Source: Acorus gramineus (Eukaryota > Streptophyta > Magnoliopsida > Acorales > Acoraceae). From it: DNA of 64,000 nucleotides. The position numbers and the translations under genes are program-made. The DNA lies in contig CM060847.1 in NCBI GenBank assembly GCA_030737835.1, forward strand, positions 11,484,704 through 11,548,703, in the 5' to 3' direction. Below the pieces are notes generated by a model. The model ran no database searches. It saw only the letters and a list, made by a program, of their open reading frames with translations, and was not told the DNA's origin. Below are positions 45,933-56,400 of this stretch, in pieces (position 1 is the first letter of the stretch; each line of letters starts with the position of its first letter).

Positions 45933-46695
45933 ATGCATCCCCAGCTCTTCTTCTTCCTCTTCGTCACCTTCTCCTTTCACCCCTGTTCGTCCCAGAAGAA
46001 CGATCGGTACAAAAGCTGCGCTCCCCTTCCCTTCAGCTGCGGCAACTTCACAATAAACATAACCTTCCCATTCTCCATTGATGGAACCTCACCCGGTTGC
46101 GGATTACGTGATTTGCACCTCTCATGCCTGAGCGACAACTTAACACAGTTAATGATGAACAACGTGAGCTACCAAGTCAAGAACATCGATTATGAGAAGC
46201 AAAACATGACCATTGCAAACATGGCTTTCATCAACATAGACCAGTCCTGCTCCTACCTATACATAAACACCTCCCTCGATTTTTCGCTATTCGACTACAC
46301 CGACAACGATCACAACCTCACTTACTACGGCTGCTACTCGGCCCCGCCTAATGTGTCGTCGTCCATTTTTTACGAGCTCTGCCATGGAAGCGCGAATTAT
46401 GTGGACTACTATTACTTTTTGGCGGTTGAGGACGTAGATCTGTCTGAATTGTTGGGCTACTGCAATTCGAGTTACTTGGTGCCTATTCGCAAACCGTACT
46501 CTATGAATGATTTCAGTGTGGATGGTTTGATGAAGGCCTTGGAGGAGGGTTTCGATGTGATGTGGAAACCTGGGAAGGATTGGTGCGACAAATGCGTACG
46601 ATCGGGCGGTCGGTGTGGGTTTGATGAGAGCAAGCCTAACGATCCGCTCTGCCTTTGCCCGGATGGTACTTACTCAGATGCCTCATGTCATACCG
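45933..46695 (+). CDS. Intact LRK10L ectodomain exon (exon 1), copy B
   Basis: Same length (763 nt), phase and donor (CCG|GTAAGT) as 30750-31512, with about ten amino-acid changes (for example CVRSGGRCGF for CVGSGGRCGF, CGLRDLHLSC for CGLPDLHLSC). All cysteines are kept. Signal peptide residues 1-21, GUB_WAK_bind-type domain, then WAK-associated end. In phase with exons 51407-51439 and 51623-52758, a joined product would be 643 aa across a 4.7-kb intron that contains a broken exon and a hAT element. Amino-acid changes with no stops hint that the exon is still under constraint, but I cannot test this. Confidence 0.85.
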
Positions 46696-48572
46696 GTAAG
46701 TCCTTTTTTTTCCAAGCCTTTGCTTTTAATGTTGTTGTTTTTCGTTAATTAGATGTGTTGAGGGGATGAATCATTTAGATTCTGTTTGGGTAGAGGAAAT
46801 GAGGTGGAACAGCAGTGGATAGGTGGAATAAAGAAAAAAGAACTGCTTGGATAGATGGATAGAATAAGGTAGTATTGATATATCAAAATAAGAGGAATGA
46901 TGGGAATCGTTTCTTTCGTCTTCTTAAAAAATTCATTTAGAGAGAGAGAGGGTGGCGGCAGTGGGACGAGGATGGCGGTCGACGGTCAGCAAAGGAGGTT
47001 TGCAGGTGGCCCTGGCACCCACCGATGCCCTCCTCCTCCCCATTCTCTTTCTTTATTTCTCTCTCTCTCTCCTTCACCACCCACCGGCGTCACCCGGTGC
47101 CTTCCTCGAGCGCTCCTTCATTTCTTTTGGACGGTCAACCGACACCAAAATTTATTTTCAAGTCAGACCAAACATCCTCAAAATAATGTGGTATGCCCAA
47201 CTCATTTTTTAATACTGTATAAATCTATACTTTATTCATATATTATTCATATTTTGTACATAAGGATGCTTTTATATCAAAAGGAAAGTGAAAAAAAAAT
47301 TCTTTTGACCATTCAAAAATCTAGTGTTTGTACTAAATATTGGAAAAAAAAAAATTTCAATCACGTTGCCTCTCCTATTTTGTTTTATTAAAAAAGTGAG
47401 AAATTTTTTTTTCATTCTCCATAATTGAAGATTTAAGAGAAAATGATAGAAAAGTTTTCCACCACATGCACAAACATTATGAAAGTTGGTCAACTAATAA
47501 TATTTTACTTTTCATATATCACTTTCTCTTTTATTCAAATTACCTCACTTTCTTTCTTTTCCTTTCAAATTTGTGCACAAATATACCATAAGTAATCCAT
47601 AATCAATCAGACAACAAAGACAACAAAAACTCGTCATAACATTTTTCAACTAAAATAACTAAAAATATAAACAAAAAATAACATACATATTTCATTGATA
47701 TAGTTATCTATATATCTGAATAACCTAATTCCTTTACTTAATTAAAACAGGGGTAGAAATTTTGGTGGGGTTGTTTGAATTACCCAAGTTATTTGTTCGT
47801 CTCCCCGCTGTCAGTTCAACACGGTTAACATCTGAAAAGTTCAACATGGTTGTAGATTAGCCATGAATGAGTTTATATATTATTACATATGTGAACAGAT
47901 AATTGGTAGAGAATAGAAAACAAAATAGGTTGAAAAATGAGACTTAGATCGATGCGTGTGTTAGAGAAGGAGAACAGGCTACCCTGACTAGGCATCCTTT
48001 AATTTCTCTCTCTGCTCTACCTTCGCCTCTGGTGTCCTCCGGCCGCCATCTTTATTTCTTCCTTTTCTCTATAAATATTATTTTCCTTTCTCAAGTTGAC
48101 GTCCGAGTCCCACCATCTCGACTAAAAGAACTTATTCTTTATACATTTTGCTCATGTTTGGATAGTGGAATAGGAAGATATAGGGGTGGATAGGATGAAA
48201 AATAGATAAGATGTTTATGTAGGAGTAATAACATAATATAATTAGTGAGTACGGTGACATTGAGTTTTTAGTATAAGGGGTTTCACATGTAATCATCTGT
48301 AATTATCTTCTATAAATTAGAGATCTACATGTCAAATTTATTTTCAAATTTTATTAATTCCTATCCACAATTTCAATCAAATAATTACAATAATTAAAAA
48401 TATAAATAAAAAAAAATGTCTTATTCCACTTATTATCATCTTTTCCGTGCAATATCTAAACTAAAAAGGACGTTTAGCTCCCATTACCCAATTTTGACTT
48501 TACTATAAACCCACATGTCATCCCCTCTGGACCATATTTAAACAAAAAGGTAATTTTCAAAGACCTTTTAAC
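46696..48572 (+). other. Putative long intron / intergenic, copy B
   Basis: Matches copy A 31513-33506. Differences include a shorter stretch near 47200. No gene is seen; frames at 46897-47391 are low complexity. Confidence 0.45.
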
Positions 48573-49347
48573 CAGGCCCGTCAACGGGTCGGGTCGGGGT
48601 GGACCCGGACCCGACCTGTGACAGGACCCGGCGGGTCCGGAGAAATGTGGACCCGGACCTGTCGGACCTAAGTCGGGTCCGGGTCCGACCCGACCCGGAT
48701 GGTTGGGTAAAAAAAAAAAAAAAAAGAGAAGAGCTCATGTATTTGTTTGTCTTATCATTCTATTTAAAATTTTTTGTAATAAAACATTATTGTTAATGAG
48801 ACTATGTTTGAATATAATTTTATACAATTCAAAAGAAGTAAATGAATTATTAAACAACATCCAAAACAATAATCACTAACATAAAAAAAATATTAACCTA
48901 AATAATAAACATAACTAACCTAAACAACATTCAAAACAATATTAACCTAAACAACATTCAAAACAATAAACACTAACATATTAACCTAAATAATAAACAT
49001 AAATCATGCAACAAACTAATTAATTATACAAATTCAAATGCTAATAAGTTAATTGTCCAAAACAAACCGATTTATAGGCTTGTTATGATTATGATTTATG
49101 AACTTGGAGATACAAAAATAAGTTAAGTAAGAAATAAAATTATGTATCAACTAATACTAATGGTATTATAATATATGAAAAAAAACAGTCGGGTCCAACG
49201 GGTCGGGGCGTGGTGGACCCGGACCCGACCCGTTTGTTTGTTCGGGTTCGCCAGGTCGGGTCCAACTCGGGTCGGGTTCAAATCGGGTCGGATATATTAC
49301 ACGTGTAATTGGGTTCGGATCTCGGACCCGACCCGTTGACAGGCCTA
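48573..49347. mobile_element. hAT-type element (family H2), 775 bp, 8-bp TSD
   Basis: Termini CAGGCCCGTCAACGGGTCGG and, reverse-complemented, TAGGCCTGTCAACGGGTCGG. The exact duplication CTTTTAAC flanks it at 48565-48572 and 49348-49355. Copy A shows the empty site once (near 33506-33513), proving a precise insertion after the segmental duplication. The interior is the reverse of the 15113-15963 element. No transposase, so non-autonomous. Confidence 0.95.
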
Positions 49348-49923
49348 CTTTTAACTAATGCAAAGAAGTAGCCAGCTTACCTTATCATTTTCAAAAAGAG
49401 AGAGAGAGAGAGATATTAGGGTCCACTCCCATTATCCATATATTTTATGACCTTGTTTAGTTTGGAACGAAAATAAGATTTATTCTTAGATATATATTTA
49501 TTCAAACATAGATAAGGATAAAGTGATTTTGTGTTTCATTGTGTTCTGAATTATTCTCGTTGGTAAACGTAAGAATGAATATTTTATTGTTTGGATAAAT
49601 GTGAATAAAGTATTAATAAGGATTTATAAAAGGTGAAAAAATAATAATAGTTGATTTAACGGGTGATTTATAAGAGGTGATGACAGTTGATTTGACAGTG
49701 GACATACATATTCTTTAGATGGAATAACCTAGGATAACTTAAATTCTAGGGGTTGATTATGTTTTCAAACATCTTTTATCCCTTATTCCCCTTTGCCCTT
49801 TGTCTGAGGTTATCCGGGGACTTATTCCCTTTCTAAACGCAGGGTGCATGACCCCGACGTGCTAAATACGAGGCCTTTTTTAGATAGACCCCTCCTCCTC
49901 CTCTGCCTCCGCCGCCTGTTCAG

Positions 49924-50606
49924 ATGAATCACAATCTCCAACTTCAGCTCTTCTTGTTAGGGTTCTTGTCGTTGCAGCTCCCTCTGATTACCTGGACCCG
50001 GACCCTTGCGGAGATCTCCACAATATCACCTACCCTTTCTGTGTCCAACGGAGTCAACCCCTCTATTGTGGATTCCCGTGTTTCAATCTCTCTTGCACCG
50101 AAGACAACAAGACCGCCGTCCTCACCGTGTCCGGCGACGACTATTACGTCCAGCAATTCTTCTACAACAACCGATCGGTCGTTCTCTCAAACACCCAATT
50201 ATTTAATGGGAGCGACTTCGCTCCTCCCCGACACAACCTCTCGTTTTCCCCTCCGTTTCGGTTGAATAACCCCGACACCCATCTTCGCGGCGGTTGTGGT
50301 TTTAGCTTTTTGGGGCATCGTCGAAGCAGATTTGTCACGGTGTAATAGCGGTTCCGGATGACGTGGAAATCGAAGGGTGTGATTATTCGTTTATTGCACC
50401 CATTTGGGCTCCGGGCGTCGATAAGTTAATCGATTATTATTTGCAGATTTTGAAAGCTGGGTTCTTTCTGGATTGGGATACGAGTATGTGCGTTGATGGG
50501 TGTGTACAGAGCGGCGGGCGATGTAGTTTTAACGTCTCGACGAACAACGCCGTCTGTCTTTGCAAGGATCGGGTCCATTTCCTGGAATGCTTTGGAGACT
50601 CATCAG
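49924..50606 (+). pseudogene. Frameshifted LRK10L ectodomain exon, copy B
   Basis: Nearly identical to 34173-34855, with the same two frameshifts (in the signal peptide and after GGCGFSF) and the same GC splice donor (CAG|GCAATC), so the damage predates the duplication. Unlike in A, an intact linker exon and kinase exon follow. Unless the shifts are assembly errors, this exon cannot supply a working ectodomain. Confidence 0.88.
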
Positions 50607-51406
50607 GCAATCTAGTTCTGCCCATCTTTTACTTTCTTGATCTGCAGTTTTCTTACACCATAATCAGACCTACTTTGGGTGAGATTTAGAATTCAAAAAC
50701 AAAAAAAAAACACTGAGACTGGTAACTGTAGATCCGGTTTGAAAATAGGTTCGGGGTGTTTTTAGATCCGTGGGAAACAAGTTTCCGAACAAAAGCTACA
50801 AACATCTTTTTACAAACGGGTGGCCAGAAGATAGCTTTTCACAAATCAGTAGACAGATTGTTTCTTGCAAAGTTTTAAACACAGCTTTATAAAAAAGCTA
50901 AAACCCCAAACATGTTTTCAAACGGAGCCTAAGGAATTTAATGGTACAGTGGATGTTTGGTGATTATTGTGTCCGGTGAAGATTTGTTCTGTATTCAAAC
51001 ATTGTTATTGGGAACTTACGAATTAAGCAGATCGTATACTGAATACTGTGTGTCCATTTTAAAAAATGCTCTGTTACTTGGATCACTCTAGTCAGTCATC
51101 ACACAATTTACCTCTTTTTATCATACTATCTATTTTCTGTTTACCTTGCCTTGGTTTCATATTTTGATGTGGTATCATTTTTTAATCTTCAATCTCTTTT
51201 GCAGCATGAGTGTGTACTTTTTCTCCTCCAAATGCCTTCTTCATCAATATTGAATTCTACTAATGGATAGCGACATAAATTATTCTAGAATAGATAATTG
51301 TAGTCCTTATTTATCCCTTCTTTGAATGGAAATATTTAGACATGCCAATACTATTTACAACTTATGTGTATTAGTAGCTAATATTAAATGGCTTTGGACC
51401 TTGCAG

Positions 51407-52758
51407 GAACTAAGTCACTTGTCAAGAAGAGTGTTATAGGTATTTCACCTTGCTTGTCCCTCTGTTCTCACTGATGATTTTTTAAATATTTGATCTTACA
51501 ATTTCATTAGAGCATCACCTTTTGTTTATCATTTGTTGAAGTTAACAAATCAATGTGGTTTAAGAAAAAGGATTCCATATATGCTTATATCTTATAATTG
51601 TTCTCTTCACAATAACTTTCAGGTATCTCCACCGGTACGGCTATCATTATAACATTAGTAATTGCATTTCTGATCGTATTCAAAAGAAGAGGTTACAATA
51701 TTTTCTCCAAAGAAACAAGAAAAGATGATAGTGATAATGTGGACAAATTTATGAAGGACTATCGTTCAATGCTCCCAATAAAATTCTCATACATGGATGT
51801 AAAAAGAATGACGAATGGCTTCCAGGATAAATTAGGCCAGGGAGGCTATGGCAGTGTTTACAAAGGAAAACTACTGAATGGTCAAATAATCGCAGCAAAG
51901 ATCTTGGAGAAATCCAAGGACAATGGTCAGGATTTCATCAATGAAGTTGCAACAATCGGTCGGATGCATCACTTCAACATTATAAGACTTCTTGGCTTCT
52001 GTTGTGAAGGCTTGAGGCGAGCTCTAATATATGAATACATGCCCAATGGATCACTCGGTGACCTTATTTCCAATGAAGAGGTCAGATGTAGTCTAGGACA
52101 AGAGAAATTGCTCGAGATTGCAATAGGCATCGCGAATGGCATTCAATATATGCACAATGGGTGTGACACACGGATCTTGCACCTGGATATCAAGCCCCAA
52201 AACATCTTGCTAGACTATGATTATCATCCAAAGATATCAGATTTTGGGCTAGCAAAGTTGTACTCACGTAAGGATAGTGTGGTGTCATTGACTGGTGCTC
52301 GAGGGACGGTAGGCTATATAGCTCCGGAAGTTTTTATGAGGAGTGTTGGTGGCGTTTCACATAAATCAGATGTCTACAGCTATGGGATGTTGTTATTGGA
52401 CATGGTTGTCGGAAGGAAGAATGTTGAATTCGAAAATGATCATTCAAGTATGTTGCACTTTCCGAATTGGATTTTCATTCAACTCGATCGGTGGAGGGAG
52501 ATGGAGCTTGATGGATCGATCATGGAAGAGGTGCACATTGCGAAGAAGATGGTGTTAGTTGGTTTGTGGTGCATACAGATAAACCCCTCTGATCGGCCTT
52601 CTATAAGTAAGGTGTTGGAGATGCTAGAGGGAAGTCATGAAAGCATTGAGAGTCCTCCAAAGCCCTTCTTTCCTTCATCTCCTAGACTGCAATGGGAGGT
52701 ACAAACTTCTTCTGTTGATAACACAGACACAGTACCTCTTACACATGAGGGCATGTGA
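51407..52758 (+). CDS. Intact LRK10L linker and TM-kinase exons, copy B
   Basis: Exon 2 is 51407-51439 (33 nt, one codon longer than in other loci, still in frame) and exon 3 is 51623-52758. The kinase is almost identical to copy A: KLGQGGYGSVYKG, the AAK lysine, HLDIKPQN (non-RD), DFG, APE. Exon 2 and upstream intron derive from the 35661-type locus, whereas exon 3 derives from the 38644-type locus; the switch is in intron 2 (51494-51541). Exon 1 could be 45933-46695 (intact) or 49924-50606 (broken). It lies tail to tail with BRUTUS, 701 bases apart. Confidence 0.88.
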
Positions 52759-53458
52759 TGTAGCCAATATATGTTATTGAGAAAAATAAATTGCATGTAG
52801 TTGTGCTTTCCAAATTATAATTAATCTTGTAATGATTTAACAATTACTATCTTGTGTTCGAAGTGATACCTTTATGTAATTTTTTTTTTTTTTTTGTGCT
52901 TGATTGTGCCCCTACTTGAAAATGCAACATTCATGGGCGGTGCTTTAGAGAAGATTTTGGATGAAGATCGGGAGACAAACTATTCCATGATGTGTGACAC
53001 AGATGATCGTCTCCAAAACTTGTGATTATATCATATTCATTTTATATTAGCTGCAAATTGTGTGCATCATGTAAAGATGTATTAGAGGAAACATGCAAAA
53101 ACAAGAAAAACCAGAAGCATAAGCATTCATTAATTATTACAATAGTTAATAGAGGTTGAGGAAACCAATAATAGCATTGTAGTAGCCTTTAGTGCCCTGG
53201 AAGAGAGCAACAAATATGCTGCCGGAAAGAAAAAAAAAGGCCCCGGCAAGCTCAACCATCGGTATTGTGAACTCTCATTCGCGCAACTATGAATCGAAAA
53301 TGAAAATTGAATCGAACCATGATCAAATTTACAAGCTCATCTTTTCCATGTATAGTTGTTTGTGTGGAAAGGATATTTACAAGCCCGGATAAGTCAGAAA
53401 TGACAGGGAAAAAGAAAGAAAGAAAAAGAAAATTAAATTCAACACAGATTCTCTTCTT

Positions 53459-56400
53459 CTATTCTGACCTGGAACAGTCGGTCTGAGGTGTATGAGTCTT
53501 GATGACTCGCGTATTATAAGAGCCGCAAGAGCCGCATTTATGATATAACCAATGGAAGCGAGCTATTCCTTTCTTTTCACAGTCATTGCAGAGTATGTCC
53601 TGCAATGTTTGAATCCAAAATGTTAATGTTTCGGGAACGTGTGGATTTCACAAAATTCACAATGGTAGCATTTGTGCAGTAACAATACTTGGCAACGATC
53701 ACGGTACTCTTCAGGTAGCACCTCTGTGGCTAGCAGAGCGTCAAGCATGCCAAAGTACACCTGGAAAAGAATTGTCATCTCGGATTTCAATAAACAATGG
53801 AAATATCTGTAGATAGTTCATGTAGCGCGCATACATGGCAAACCGAATAGGAACAATGGTAGAAAACAATATGCAATAAAAAAAATTAATGTGGAATATA
53901 TTAAGAGAGTAACGTTATGGAACCAAGACTTCAACCTGTGGTGTAAAAGTAGAATATACTTACCGCCATATCTCCCAAGGATTTGCTGCATATTGGGCAG
54001 GTATAGTGGCTACAGGTATATGCCTAATCAAAATGAAAAGAAAAAAGATGAATGAAATCATTGTTAAATATAAATGAGTCACTCAAACAATGGACAGGAG
54101 AAATTTATACCTGAAAGCAAGCAGAATGCATGAAATGGCCACATGGAAGGGCTCTTACTGTTGCACTTGATGTGAACAGAAAATCACAACATATTGGACA
54201 ATTTGTCTCAAGCCCCTTTTCCCGGCACTTGTGCTCTACTAATTTCATTCCCAGGCAACAATTGCAAGTCATGCAATGAAAAAAATCAATACCAAGTCCC
54301 TTCCCAAGACGACACAAATTGCAAAATGGGCAATGATAGACATTCCTAATGAAGAATATCAAAAAAAAAAAAATCAGTCTTGTAGAATGAAATCGAACAT
54401 GAATCTTACATATCATTGTAAAAGAATAACCACGACAAGGTTCTATATGTAACAACTTCCATACGCTGTGAATAAGAATTATTGAGCAGCATTTTTTTTG
54501 GTAGAAAAATTGTTGAGCAGCATTGACTTAGGATTCATTAAATCAAATTCCGAGGCATGCAGAACACCACCAAAATGTCATCTGATCATTATCACAATAT
54601 AAACCCAAGTAATATAAAAATAGGAATTTTTCAGTTTTTAAAAGCAAACTTGCACTCATGATTATTATTTTTTAAAAGCACAATGTGGCCAAAACTTAAT
54701 GTTATGGTCAACACACTGAAACACATAATCATAATTTTTCCAGATTATATAATAGGGAGAGGTGCATAAAGCATAGGACTGAAATGCTTTTGGATGAAAA
54801 AAAACTGGGTAGCAGATGGTGGGGAAGGGGATAAATGAAAGGATCCAGCTGGATAGACTTGGTTGGAGAGAGAGGGAGGGAGGGGCAGAGGATTTCACCG
54901 AGCAAGGTTCTCCGGAGAAGAGGAATAGCCCAACCGGAGTTGGGAGAAGAACACAATTGAAGTTGGGGTTCTTCTCGTTGGGGATATGCGTTTTGGAGGC
55001 AACAGACCACTGGACGTGCCATTTGGGCTGCAAAGCGCCCACTAAGGCCCAAATCTGTCTATGCATAAGCAGGCAGTAGGTCTGCTCAAATGCTTAAGCA
55101 AGTGCATGACCCCCACTTGAAACGTGCTTACACGGCTTGAATTTCTAACTCTAAGAAATTCAAAGAAGAGTTTCCACTTTTCAGAGGCAACCACATATAT
55201 TTTTGGAAGAGTATGAAAACAGCTAAGGAAAAGGATTTAATAGAAACAACTGACAATGAATTATGCAATTCAATATGAGTAGGATACATACCATATAATA
55301 CATACCGGACTTGGACACAATTGATATGATGTTCATTCCAGACCCTCAAACACTGCACTCATTACATCCTGAAATGTACTACAACTAACATGCCCAATTA
55401 CTTTACTGTGAAACAAGAACTTAATAAATCCTGAAAATCTCTACATTTTACATGCCCACTTTACTGCAAAACAAGAACTATCTGCGAATGGCTTTTAACA
55501 TTTACAAGCAATATAGATTATCATTATTTTTCTGAGTCTTGTTTCAGCGTAACAATCTAATGAGTTTAAAAGGTTTTACATAATATTTAACGGTATGACC
55601 ATCATAAAAATTCTTTCATTTGAAATGGACATACTCATCTCTATATTCATTTATTCAGCATGAAGTCCATAAAAAGTTGAGTAATTATAATTTGCTTTTG
55701 ATAAAATAAAAAAAAAATCTCCTCAAAACCTGCCCTTCATCAAAACAAGCTCATTTCGAAGTAAGAGTGAATAGTTTAGATGTAGCCACAGTTCATGAGA
55801 AACCATACCTCTCATCATCGAAAAATTTGCAAATATTGCAATAGTATTTTGCCATTGAAAGCCTATTGCAGGATGGGGTCTGGCAAACTGGTCCTACGGC
55901 CTGAATCTTTAGGCAATGCATACACATCATTTCTGCAGTCGCTTTCCTAGAGAAAAAAAACGCATATAATTTTGTAAAAATTGAACTTTCGACGGCATAG
56001 TTACATATGTCAAATAATTTAAAATAAGAAAATCACCTATCCATTGAATGATCACTGACTTTATCATGGCAAAATCTGCAAGTAAACAATTTCTTACAAC
56101 ATGCAGCGAGGAGTTTGCAATTTCTTTTGTAATGCTCACAACCAAACACTTGCTTCTCAGGATCTCGAAATGATGGATAACGACCCTGCACATCCTCATC
56201 ATTATCTGCCTCCTCTTTTCTTGCTTGAGGTAACTTTTGCTGAGCAGCTATCCAGCGACTGTGTGAAACACCTAGTAATTAGTTTGTGGACAGCTTATGT
56301 TTAAAAAAATAAAAAAAAGGAGAGCGAGAGAGGGGGGGGATTACAAATTATTTCCTTAAGGCAAGAACATTTTTAACACACAATCACATGCCTATTCATA

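Larger units (their letters stand above)
42791..55516. repeat. Tandem segmental duplication, copy B (12.7 kb)
   Basis: Collinear with copy A. It starts at A|TCTATATC, and after GCAATATAG at 55516 the BRUTUS intron 10 continues unbroken into exon 10, so B has the original right flank and A the original left flank. It carries a 775-bp hAT insertion (48573-49347) not in A and lacks about 2.77 kb present in A (between about 35770 and 38540). Confidence 0.93.
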
